In this document: positions 6,850 to 14,064 of the stretch, piece after piece
Layout: every line of letters starts with the position of its first letter
Numbering within the stretch: the stretch's first letter is position 1
Assembly: GCA_012512995.1 (NCBI GenBank)
Contig: JAAZDA010000183.1
Span: forward strand, 1 to 18,572
Origin: Clostridiales bacterium
Lineage (GTDB): Bacteria > Bacillota > Clostridia > Lachnospirales > Lachnospiraceae
Length of the DNA: 18,572 bases
Direction: 5' to 3'
Notes under the pieces: generated by a model
What the model saw: only the letters and a program-made list of their open reading frames with translations
What the model was told of the DNA's origin: nothing
Databases searched by the model: none
Position numbers and translations under genes: made by a program

Positions 6850-8988
6850 ATGAAAGCTAACGACCACAATGATTATCCCGATGAGTTTGAGGATGAGTTC
6901 TACAACGAAAACGACGATCGAAGAATGACAGACAGATCAGTGACAGATGATCCGACCGATATAATTGATGACGGTGAAAGTGTCACATATGGGAATGTTT
7001 CTTACAGACGCAGCGCAGAGCGCCAGGGCAGCGTTCACCGTGACAGCGGTAATCTTGATGTCAGCAGTGCTTCGCGTGATGATGGGAGAGGCAAAGCTCA
7101 GTTCGACAGGAATAACTATGCCTCAGGTGTCTCAAAGAGCAGGTACGGTACAGGGCGCAGTAAGAGCTACAGCCGCAGGGCTGACAGCACAGGAAGGAAT
7201 GCGGCCGGCACTCCCGCTATGGACAGGCCAGTGCAAAACAGGAAGAACAGCAATAAAGGCAGCAGAGGCAGGAAAAGAGGAGGTTTTCCATGGAAACTTC
7301 TGATCATTCTTGTTATTGCAGCGCTCATTGCTGCCTATGGGTATACGCTTTACCAGGATCGCTATGGATATTCTGATGTGCGCGAGGATATGACTGCTTA
7401 TTACGGACTGACAGATGATTCTGCTGTCGCGATCATAAACAACGACACACAGCTTGATATATATGCAAAGCTTATCAATGGAACATATTATATGAAGTAC
7501 AGTGATGTGTGCAGTCTTTTGAATAAGCGTTTTTATTATGGCTACACTGATAATGTCGTGCTGTATTGTCTGCCGACTGATATGGTGAGAACAACTATAG
7601 ACACGACCGATTGGTCATCCGATGAGAGCGGAACTGTCACTGAGACATATAAACCGGCATGCATGGACGGAGATTCGCTGTATCTCGCACTCGATTTTGT
7701 CAGACAATACACTAATTTCTCGTACGAAACATACACTGATCCCAACAGACTGGTCCTGCATACCGCAGACGAAAGCAAAACATCTGCGTCCGTCACAAAA
7801 GACACGGCAATACGCACTACCGGCGGGGTGAAGAGCAACATAATGAAGGATCTCACGCAGGGGGACACAGTTTATATCCTGCAGGAAATGACAGATTGGT
7901 CTGAAGTCGAATCGACGGATGGCATTATTGGTTACGTGGAAAACAAGTTCCTCGAGAACAGACAGAATGTGACGATAAGTGTTCCTCAGGACTATACAGG
8001 ACCGGAGTTTACATCGGCAAAACTTGATGAAAAAGTCAATATGGGCTGGAACAATGTCATTTCCACTGATGGAAACACATCTTTTGATGAAGTGACTCAG
8101 AACACCAAAGCTCTCAATGTCATCTCTCCGACATGGTACCCGGTGAGTGACGACGAAGGGCACATAGACAGCTATGCCACTCAGGATTATGTTGATAAGG
8201 CACATGCCATGGGACTCAGGGTGTGGCCTGTTGTCGATAATTTCAATAACACTGATATTGACAGCAGTAAATTCCTCGGAACTCTCGAGACACGAAGCAA
8301 TGTTATAAGTTCACTCATGACTGAAGCCGAGACTTACGGCTTTGACGGTATAAATGTTGATTTTGAGCAGATCGATGTCAATTATTCTTCCGACTTCATT
8401 GAATTTATAAGGGAATTATCAATACAGTGCAGAAAACGTTCACTCACACTTTCAGTGGACAATTATGTGACTTATGACTTCAATGACTATTACAGTATGG
8501 ACGAGCAGGCAGTATTTGCAGATTATATTGTGATAATGGGTTATGACGAGCATTATGCCGGAAGCAGCGAAGCAGGGTCTGTAGCTTCGATCGATTACAT
8601 AAAGTACGGTATACAGCGGGCAATGCAGGAAGTTCCTGCGGAAAAGATAATTAATGGTATTCCGTTTTATACACGGCTGTGGAAAACAGATTCTTCCGGC
8701 CTTTCCAGTGAGGCACTTTCGATGAGTCAGGCACAGGATTTCATAACAAATCACGGTGCTGAGGTGACATGGGACTCGACGACATGCCAGAATATCATCG
8801 ACTTTACTGAAAACGACGTTCATTATCAGATGTGGGTTGAAGACTCTGAATCAATATCGGCTAAACTTGATGTAATGACGGCCGATGGTATTGCCGGGGT
8901 CGCAGAGTGGCGTCTTGGATTTGAAACTGCTGATGTATGGGATGTTATAGAGCAGTACATAAACGGGACACTCAACATGGCACAATAA
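6850..8988 (+). CDS. Membrane-anchored GH18 family protein with SH3-like domain
   Basis: A 712-residue protein predicted to sit in the membrane with its enzyme outside. Residues 1-147 form a low-complexity cytoplasmic tail: strongly acidic first (about 1-45), then rich in Arg, Lys and Ser. One membrane segment follows at about 148-168. Outside there is a copper-amine-oxidase-N-like region (about 180-310), an SH3-like region (about 316-375) and a GH18 barrel (about 390-705). The GH18 signature reads DGINVDFE, with catalytic acid E506 and D504 present and Asn at 502, as is usual in the YaaH-like spore and cell wall branch. A role in peptidoglycan or glycan binding or cleavage is inferred. The start at 6850 is chosen because the protein begins sensibly there; the frame is open up to 6640 without a good site, and AGAGG is only 4 bases from this ATG. 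It is the first gene of the operon. Confidence 0.85.
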   Translation: MKANDHNDYPDEFEDEFYNENDDRRMTDRSVTDDPTDIIDDGESVTYGNVSYRRSAERQGSVHRDSGNLDVSSASRDDGRGKAQFDRNNYASGVSKSRYGTGRSKSYSRRADSTGRNAAGTPAMDRPVQNRKNSNKGSRGRKRGGFPWKLLIILVIAALIAAYGYTLYQDRYGYSDVREDMTAYYGLTDDSAVAIINNDTQLDIYAKLINGTYYMKYSDVCSLLNKRFYYGYTDNVVLYCLPTDMVRTTIDTTDWSSDESGTVTETYKPACMDGDSLYLALDFVRQYTNFSYETYTDPNRLVLHTADESKTSASVTKDTAIRTTGGVKSNIMKDLTQGDTVYILQEMTDWSEVESTDGIIGYVENKFLENRQNVTISVPQDYTGPEFTSAKLDEKVNMGWNNVISTDGNTSFDEVTQNTKALNVISPTWYPVSDDEGHIDSYATQDYVDKAHAMGLRVWPVVDNFNNTDIDSSKFLGTLETRSNVISSLMTEAETYGFDGINVDFEQIDVNYSSDFIEFIRELSIQCRKRSLTLSVDNYVTYDFNDYYSMDEQAVFADYIVIMGYDEHYAGSSEAGSVASIDYIKYGIQRAMQEVPAEKIINGIPFYTRLWKTDSSGLSSEALSMSQAQDFITNHGAEVTWDSTTCQNIIDFTENDVHYQMWVEDSESISAKLDVMTADGIAGVAEWRLGFETADVWDVIEQYINGTLNMAQ

Positions 8989-9011
8989 TTCAGGAGCCGG
9001 AAAGACGATAG

Positions 9012-10067
9012 ATGATAACAAAATATGTAAGCATGACAGAAGACAATATTGACGCAAAAGCGATAGAAGATGCCGGAGAAATACTGAAGGCGGGCGGGCT
9101 GGTAGCTTTTCCGACAGAGACTGTCTACGGGCTCGGAGGAGATGCTCTGAATCCGAAATCATCAATGAAAATATATGCTGCGAAGGGGAGACCCTCTGAC
9201 AACCCGCTTATAGTACACATATGCAGACTGGAAGATACAGAACGTATTGCGGCTTCGGTGCCGGAAAGTTATTATAAACTTGCAAAGGCTTTCTGGCCGG
9301 GACCGATGACGATCATTCTCAATAAGAGCGACATAGTACCGATTGAAACAACAGGCGGACTTGGAACGGTGGCAATAAGATTCCCGAGCAACAGGATCGC
9401 ACATGCACTCATAGAGGCCGGAGGAGGGTTTATTGCGGCACCCAGTGCAAATCGTTCGGGAAGACCCAGCCCTACACTTGCAAAATACTGCAGGGAGGAT
9501 CTTGACGGGCGTGTTGAGATGATCATAGATGGAGGGCAGGTAGCAATAGGTGTTGAGTCCTCAATAATAGATCTCACAGAAGAAAGACCGGTAATACTGA
9601 GACCCGGATATATAACAGAGGAAATGTTCGACAATGTTCTGGGTAATGTCGATATTGACAGGACGATAATAGCTCCTGATTCGAAAATAAAACCAAAGGC
9701 TCCGGGAATGAAGTACAGGCATTATGCGCCCAAGGGTGACCTTAAGATAGTGGCTGGCCCTCAGGGCAAAGTCGTCGACTATATAAACAAAGCTGTAGCC
9801 GAAGCATCAGAAAAAGGCGAGAAGACTGGAATTATATGCACTGATGAGACAAGGGCACTGTACAGGGCGGATTCAATAAAAAGCGCAGGGACACGCACTG
9901 ACGAAGAGAGCATAGCAAAGGAATTATTCAGAGTCCTCAGAGAGTTTGATGATGAACAGGTGACCGTTATGTATTCAGAGTCATTTGATAAAAGCGGTAT
10001 AGGTATGGCGGTGATGAACAGGCTCATGAAGGCCGCAGGGCAGCAGGTGATTGATCTCAGTAAATAA
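9012..10067 (+). CDS. tsaC: L-threonylcarbamoyladenylate synthase (Sua5/TsaC type)
   Basis: It makes threonylcarbamoyl-AMP from threonine, bicarbonate and ATP, the first step of t6A modification at position 37 of tRNAs that read ANN codons. The 351-residue protein is the long Sua5 form: a YrdC domain with PTETVYGLG (34-42), KGRPSDNPL (58-66) and APSANRSG (143-150), then a linker with APGMKYRHYAPK, then a C-terminal Sua5 domain ending near 345. The short TsaC form would end near residue 200. GGAAAG lies 7 bases before the start; a second Met at residue 8 is a possible alternative. The gene lies 23 bp behind the GH18 gene and 26 bp before rpiB, so it is within one operon. Confidence 0.93.
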   Translation: MITKYVSMTEDNIDAKAIEDAGEILKAGGLVAFPTETVYGLGGDALNPKSSMKIYAAKGRPSDNPLIVHICRLEDTERIAASVPESYYKLAKAFWPGPMTIILNKSDIVPIETTGGLGTVAIRFPSNRIAHALIEAGGGFIAAPSANRSGRPSPTLAKYCREDLDGRVEMIIDGGQVAIGVESSIIDLTEERPVILRPGYITEEMFDNVLGNVDIDRTIIAPDSKIKPKAPGMKYRHYAPKGDLKIVAGPQGKVVDYINKAVAEASEKGEKTGIICTDETRALYRADSIKSAGTRTDEESIAKELFRVLREFDDEQVTVMYSESFDKSGIGMAVMNRLMKAAGQQVIDLSK

Positions 10068-10093
10068 TACAATACTTAAGGGAGGTGTTTATC

Positions 10094-10531
10094 ATGATAG
10101 CGATAGGTTCTGATCATGGTGGGTATGACCTGAAGATGTCGGTAATAGAACATCTTAAGGAAAGGAACATCGAGTACAGGGACTACGGATGTTTTGACAA
10201 AAAATCCGTGGATTATCCGCAGTATGCCAAGGCTGTAGCAGATTCTGTGGCATCGGGAGAGTCTGAAAAGGGAATAGTTGTGTGCACTACAGGAATCGGG
10301 GTCTCAATAGTTGCGAACAAGGTCCACGGCATACGCTGCGCGCTCTGCTCAGAGACATCATCAGCTGAGCTGACGAGACTGCATAATGATGCCAATGTCC
10401 TTGCACTCGCCGGGGGAATGATCGGACCGAAGATAGCAAACGACATTGTGGACACATTCCTTGATACTCCTTTTTCGGGGCTGGAGAAACACGCCCGCAG
10501 GATCTCGCAGATAGCTGAGATTGATAAATAA
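10094..10531 (+). CDS. rpiB: Ribose-5-phosphate isomerase B
   Basis: It interconverts ribulose 5-phosphate and ribose 5-phosphate in the pentose phosphate pathway and so feeds PRPP synthesis. The 145-residue protein has the RpiB/LacAB fold signature: SDHGG near the N-terminus (D7, H8), the active-site cysteine C64 in CTTGIGVSIVANKVHGIRCA, H98 in RLHNDAN, and the HARRI tail that binds phosphate. CTTGIG replaces the common CGTGIG but keeps the catalytic Cys. An upstream in-frame GTG at 10085 overlaps the ribosome binding site GGGAGG (10080-10085), so the ATG at 10094, 8 bases after that site, is the start. LacA/LacB-type sugar isomerases are the main alternative; the neighbours (tsaC, upp) favour RpiB. 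Confidence 0.93.
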   Translation: MIAIGSDHGGYDLKMSVIEHLKERNIEYRDYGCFDKKSVDYPQYAKAVADSVASGESEKGIVVCTTGIGVSIVANKVHGIRCALCSETSSAELTRLHNDANVLALAGGMIGPKIANDIVDTFLDTPFSGLEKHARRISQIAEIDK

Positions 10532-10583
10532 GAAATCAATAGTAACAGAATAAAATAAAAAAGGTTTCAAGATGGAGGAAAAA

Positions 10584-11213
10584 ATGGCAAAAGTAGTTAT
10601 CATGGATCACCCGCTTATTCAGCACAAGATCGGTTACATCAGGAGAAAAGAGACCGGGACAAAGGATTTCAGAGATGCGGTCGGAGAAATCGCAATGCTT
10701 ATATGCTATGAAGCAACAAGGCATCTGGAGCTGGCTGATGTTGAAGTGGAGACACCTATATGCAAAACCATAGCCAAGGAACTCAAGGGCAAAAAGATGG
10801 CTATCGTCCCGATCCTCAGAGCAGGACTTGGAATGGTAGACGGAATGCTGACACTTATTCCCGCAGCAAAGGTCGGACATATAGGACTCTACAGAGATCC
10901 TGAGACACTCAAGCCCGTAGAGTATTATTGCAAACTGCCGGCTGACTGTGCGGACAGAGAAGTGTTCGTAGTAGATCCCATGCTTGCGACAGGCGGTTCT
11001 TCAGTGGCGGCAATCGATATGCTCAAGCAGCACGGCTGCAAGAAGATCACATTTATGTGCATAATTGCGGCACCTGTAGGAATAAAAGCTCTTACGGAAG
11101 CACATCCTGATGTTGACGTGTATGTCGGAGCACTTGACGATCACCTCAATGAGAACGGGTATATTGTGCCGGGTCTGGGCGATGCCGGCGACAGGATATT
11201 CGGCACAAAATGA
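10584..11213 (+). CDS. upp: Uracil phosphoribosyltransferase
   Basis: A salvage enzyme that makes UMP from uracil and PRPP in the cytoplasm. The 209 residues match the usual length. Seen are the N-terminal DHPLIQHKI segment, PILRAGLGMVDG (76-87), the PRPP-binding loop VVDPMLATGGSS (129-140) and the C-terminal uracil-binding stretch GLGDAGDRIFGTK. The ATG at 10584 is chosen because GGAGG lies 5 bases before it; an in-frame ATG at 10572 overlaps that site. The 52-bp gap after rpiB has no terminator, so the two are likely co-transcribed. In Bacillus upp lies just before the atp operon, and the gene neighbourhood here is similar. Confidence 0.96.
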   Translation: MAKVVIMDHPLIQHKIGYIRRKETGTKDFRDAVGEIAMLICYEATRHLELADVEVETPICKTIAKELKGKKMAIVPILRAGLGMVDGMLTLIPAAKVGHIGLYRDPETLKPVEYYCKLPADCADREVFVVDPMLATGGSSVAAIDMLKQHGCKKITFMCIIAAPVGIKALTEAHPDVDVYVGALDDHLNENGYIVPGLGDAGDRIFGTK

Positions 11214-11219
11214 CGAAAG

Positions 11220-11268
11220 CTCTGGTGCAGAGTAAAGTTGAACATCAATAAGCTTTCTTCGAAAGCTT
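11220..11268 (+). other. Two RNA hairpins between upp and the deaminase gene
   Basis: CTCTG/CAGAG (11220-11232) is followed by a perfect 8-bp stem, AAGCTTTC (11250-11257) with GAAAGCTT (11261-11268). No U tract follows, so this is not a standard terminator. GAAAGCT occurs twice (11215 and 11261) and both copies can pair with AGCTTTC at 11251, so two folds compete. Confidence 0.45.
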
Positions 11269-11298
11269 TCGGGCAGCGGCAACGTAAGGGGGCATACA

Positions 11299-11787
11299 AT
11301 GTCTGGAAAACGTTCTGATTATATTTCCTGGGATGAGTATTTCATGGGCGTCTCACAGCTGGCCGGCATGAGATCCAAGGATCCCAACACGCAGGTCGGC
11401 TCATGTATCGTCAGTGCAGACCATAAAATACTGTCAATAGGATACAACGGACTTCCACGCGGTTGTTCTGATGATGATTTTCCATGGGAGAGAAAAGCCG
11501 GAAGCACATTGGATACAAAGTATCCTTTTGTCACACACAGTGAGCTTAATGCTATCCTTAATTTCAGAGGCGGAAGTCTCGAGGGATCAACAATATATGT
11601 TTCGCTGTTCCCATGCAATGAGTGCGCAAAAGCAATCATTCAATCCGGAATAAGCAGGATAATCTATGACATTGACAAATATGCTGATACTGAAGGAACA
11701 ATAGCCAGCAAAAAGATGCTCGACGCAGCAGGCGTTGAATATGTGGCTTATCATAGAACAGGAAGAACTTTGGAGATACATCTGTAA
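11299..11787 (+). CDS. Deoxycytidylate (dCMP) deaminase family protein
   Basis: It is predicted to deaminate dCMP to dUMP, the precursor of dTMP. The 162-residue protein has the zinc site of the cytidine/dCMP deaminase fold: H80 and the proton-shuttling E82 in HSELNAI, with C106 and C109 in PCNEC. The substrate-side motifs DPNTQVG and GYNGLPRGCSDDDFPW are typical of dCMP deaminases (the ComEB/COG2131 group) and unlike tRNA adenosine deaminases. AAGGGGG lies about 6 bases before the ATG. It lies behind upp, and the next gene starts 3 bp after its stop. Allosteric control by dCTP is known for part of the family, but I cannot tell whether it applies here. Confidence 0.93.
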   Translation: MSGKRSDYISWDEYFMGVSQLAGMRSKDPNTQVGSCIVSADHKILSIGYNGLPRGCSDDDFPWERKAGSTLDTKYPFVTHSELNAILNFRGGSLEGSTIYVSLFPCNECAKAIIQSGISRIIYDIDKYADTEGTIASKKMLDAAGVEYVAYHRTGRTLEIHL

Positions 11788-11790
11788 TAT

Positions 11791-12978
11791 ATGAATTTTG
11801 CCAGCCGACACGGTAAAACTGCATACAGGATCGCTGCACTTGCTGCCGCGCTCATTGTCTTGTCTGCAACCGCAGGCCCGGTAGTGATTTCAGCTGACTC
11901 CAAGCAGACACAGCAGGCAATCGACAATGCGAACGAACAGAAGGGTCAGACGGAGAATGCCATTGATGAGAATCAGGGCACTATAGACAGTCTTAATCAG
12001 CAGCAGGATTCTCTTGAAGGACAGCTCGGAAATCTCAACACTCAGCTGACACAGGTGAGTGTTAATCTGGCCGGTATTGAGAAACAGGTCAGTGACAAGA
12101 ATGACGAGATAAGCACTACTTCAGCGGAACTCGATGATGCTACAGCCAGGGCTGATGAACAGTATGCTTCCATGAAAAAGCGCATTCAGTTTATGTATGA
12201 GTGCGGGGACAGTTATTTTCTTGAAACACTGCTTAAGTCAGGAAGTTTTTCTGAAATGCTCAACCGGGCTGATTATATCAGCGAGATTTCGGCATATGAC
12301 AGAAAAATGCTGTCGCAGTACAAGAATACGATGAAGAAGGTCGAGGAGAAGAAGACTTCGCTCGAAAGTGAGAAGCAGGAACTCGAAGACCTGAAAGCAC
12401 AGGCTGAGGAAGAACAGAGCAAGGTCAGCGGACTGATATCACAGACAAGCAGCAGTATAAATGCCTATTCAGATCAGATAGGAAATGCTGAGGCTAATGC
12501 TGACGCGCTTCAGGATCAGCTTGATCAACAGAATTCGCAGATAGATGCACTTGAGAAACAACTGGCAGAGGAAAAACGTCTTGAAAGTCTTTCAGCCCAG
12601 TCTGTCTGGAGAAATATTTCTGATGTTACATTTCAGGATGGCGACAGATATCTTCTTGCCAATCTGATTTATTGCGAGGCCGGAAATCAGCCATATGAGG
12701 GACAGGTCGCCGTCGGCGCTGTTGTCATTAACCGTGTTCTAAGCGGAGCGTTCCCGGACACAATAGTAGGTGTTATATATCAATCGTGGCAGTTTGAGCC
12801 GGTATCTACGGGTAGACTTGCTTTGGCTCTTGCGAGGGATGATGCGACGGATGCATGCTACCAGGCGGCGGATGCCGCAATGGCAGGGCAGACGACAGTT
12901 TCTGACTGTATTTTCTTCCGGACTCCCATACCACAGGTCACACCAAGGTACACAATAGGCGGACATATTTTCTATTGA
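11791..12978 (+). CDS. Secreted coiled-coil protein with SleB-type cell wall hydrolase domain
   Basis: It is predicted to be exported and to act on peptidoglycan. The 395-residue protein starts with a signal peptide (basic MNFASRHGKTAYR, hydrophobic 14-34, likely cut after about residue 35). A long Gln/Glu/Lys-rich coiled coil (about 37-270) resembles the N-terminal regulator of PcsB-like hydrolases. A C-terminal Hydrolase_2/SleB domain (about 285-395) has LANLIYCEAGNQPYEGQVAV with E296 at the catalytic position, and VIYQSWQFEPV. In PcsB the coil is joined to a CHAP amidase; here it carries a SleB-like enzyme (muramidase/transglycosylase type). There is no good ribosome binding site; the nearest GGAG is 15 bases upstream inside the preceding gene, whose stop lies 3 bp before this ATG. 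Translational coupling is therefore likely. It is the last gene of the operon. Confidence 0.88.
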   Translation: MNFASRHGKTAYRIAALAAALIVLSATAGPVVISADSKQTQQAIDNANEQKGQTENAIDENQGTIDSLNQQQDSLEGQLGNLNTQLTQVSVNLAGIEKQVSDKNDEISTTSAELDDATARADEQYASMKKRIQFMYECGDSYFLETLLKSGSFSEMLNRADYISEISAYDRKMLSQYKNTMKKVEEKKTSLESEKQELEDLKAQAEEEQSKVSGLISQTSSSINAYSDQIGNAEANADALQDQLDQQNSQIDALEKQLAEEKRLESLSAQSVWRNISDVTFQDGDRYLLANLIYCEAGNQPYEGQVAVGAVVINRVLSGAFPDTIVGVIYQSWQFEPVSTGRLALALARDDATDACYQAADAAMAGQTTVSDCIFFRTPIPQVTPRYTIGGHIFY

Positions 12979-13466
12979 TCATTTACAGGGAGCAGATCAA
13001 GGATAGGACGCTCGAGAGAGCTGAACTGCCTGCTGTAGATGATTTCAAGGAGCCTGTTAAGATCAAGGAGACTGTTCTTAAGTGTCTCATTATCTATCAG
13101 GTGTTTGTCAAATGCTTCCGCAAGTTCATCAAGGTCGACGACCTTGAGACGTCCGTCGGGGTAAACGAGTACATCTGCAAGCAGGTCGGTGACAAGCAGA
13201 GAGTTTTCTTCTTCATTGTATTTATAGCTTACGATGTCACAGTACCAGTACATCAGCTTTTCATCGTGCGAGATAAAACGGCTGACTTTTATGCCGCGTT
13301 TGAGATAATAGATCGAATAACCATGGGACAGGTCATGTTTTGGATGGAGAGCTTTCCATGAAGTGACGATCATGTTGTCATCGCACCGGAGAATGACATC
13401 ATTATCAAGGCGGACACACTCTTCGGGAATAAGACGTTTGCGAAACAGAACAGTAGTTTTGTCCAT
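12972..13466 (-). CDS. DUF402 domain protein
   Basis: A 164-residue soluble protein of the DUF402 (YgaC/FomD-like) family. The central part WYCDIVSYKYNEEENSLLVT, followed by DLLADVLVYPDGRLKVVDLDEL, is the family core, with conserved acidic residues that bind metal. Members related to FomD hydrolyse cytidylylated or nucleotide diphosphate substrates. For this branch the substrate is not known, so no function is assigned. The ATG at 13464-13466 is chosen because GGAG lies 6 bases before it; a Met five codons upstream has no such site. The 3' end overlaps the convergent cell wall hydrolase gene by 7 bp, with no terminator between them. Confidence 0.85.
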   Translation of the reverse strand: MDKTTVLFRKRLIPEECVRLDNDVILRCDDNMIVTSWKALHPKHDLSHGYSIYYLKRGIKVSRFISHDEKLMYWYCDIVSYKYNEEENSLLVTDLLADVLVYPDGRLKVVDLDELAEAFDKHLIDNETLKNSLLDLNRLLEIIYSRQFSSLERPILDLLPVNDQ

Positions 13467-13520
13467 TGCACGCTCCATCATAAATATGGGTGTTTGTTGT
13501 GAGTGCGAAATTTATACTAA

Positions 13521-13549
13521 ATGTTATCTGTGTATAAGGAAAAAGTCAA
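13521..13549 (-). promoter_or_regulatory. Predicted promoter of the DUF402 gene
   Basis: On the minus strand TTGACT (13544-13549), a 17-base spacer and TAACAT (13521-13526) fit a housekeeping promoter about 55 bases before the start codon. Confidence 0.55.
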
Positions 13550-13591
13550 TCACACCGCCCAAATGAATCCATGTATACAGGCATGTCGTTG

Positions 13592-13620
13592 TTGAATAAT
13601 CCTATTTGTTAAGGTAAAAT
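13592..13620 (+). promoter_or_regulatory. Predicted promoter of the V-type ATPase operon
   Basis: TTGAAT (13592-13597), a 17-base spacer and TAAAAT (13615-13620) give a start of transcription near 13627 and a leader of about 85 bases before ntpF. Confidence 0.6.
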
Positions 13621-13667
13621 ACACTTGTTTGGCCATAAAATGAAACATAGCTTGTATGAGTGTATTT
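13617..13667. promoter_or_regulatory. Inverted repeat overlapping the V-ATPase -10 box
   Basis: AAATACACT (13617-13625) is perfectly complementary to AGTGTATTT (13659-13667). Inside, TGTTT (13626-13630) pairs with AAACA (13643-13647). Its left arm covers the end of the -10 box and the start site, a usual place for a repressor operator. Because the left arm is only partly transcribed, a DNA site is more likely than an RNA hairpin. Confidence 0.4.
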
Positions 13668-13711
13668 ATCTGTAAAGATATTTCTCATTATTATCCTCAT
13701 CGGAGGTGGAA

Positions 13712-14023
13712 ATGGCAAAGGAAACGATAGACAAGATCCGCGAGGCAGAAAAAGCAGCGGCCCTGAAGGAACAGAAGGCTAAGCAGCAGGCACAGGAAAT
13801 GATCACAGCAGCTGAGACTGAAGCCGGTAACCTTAAGGAAAGATCGGGCGAAATTGAGCGCGAAAAGGGAGCAGCAGGATTGAAGGCTGTGAACGATGAG
13901 TGCAAAGAAAAGGAGACCGAGCTTGGCACTGGTGTCAGGGAGAAGCTCGACGTGCTTGAAATGAGCGCAAGGGCTAAGATGCCTGAGGCTGTAAATGCTG
14001 TGATAGCTTCTCTCAGTGAATAA
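13712..14023 (+). CDS. ntpF: V-type ATPase peripheral stalk subunit (G/H-like, NtpF)
   Basis: A 103-residue, almost wholly helical, charged protein (Ala, Glu and Lys rich, no Pro in the first 90 residues, no Trp), typical of the thin G-type half of the peripheral stalk that pairs with subunit E and ties the catalytic head to subunit I. The reading MAKETIDKIREAEKAA, with heptad-like Ala/Glu spacing, supports a right-handed coiled coil. The ATG at 13712 follows GGAGG (13702-13706) by 5 bases; a GTG inside that site is unlikely. As first gene before ntpI it fits the Enterococcus hirae ntpFIKECGAB order. Sequence alone is weak for such proteins, so the name rests largely on position. Confidence 0.88.
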   Translation: MAKETIDKIREAEKAAALKEQKAKQQAQEMITAAETEAGNLKERSGEIEREKGAAGLKAVNDECKEKETELGTGVREKLDVLEMSARAKMPEAVNAVIASLSE

Positions 14024-14064
14024 GTGGGAGGAGTGAAAATTTCAGGGAAAGGGGGATATAAAGT

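Noticed and set aside
7615..8205. A 196-codon minus-strand open frame inside the GH18 gene
   Set aside because: It lies opposite recognisable SH3-like and GH18 coding sequence and has no ribosome site; it is a by-product of codon use.
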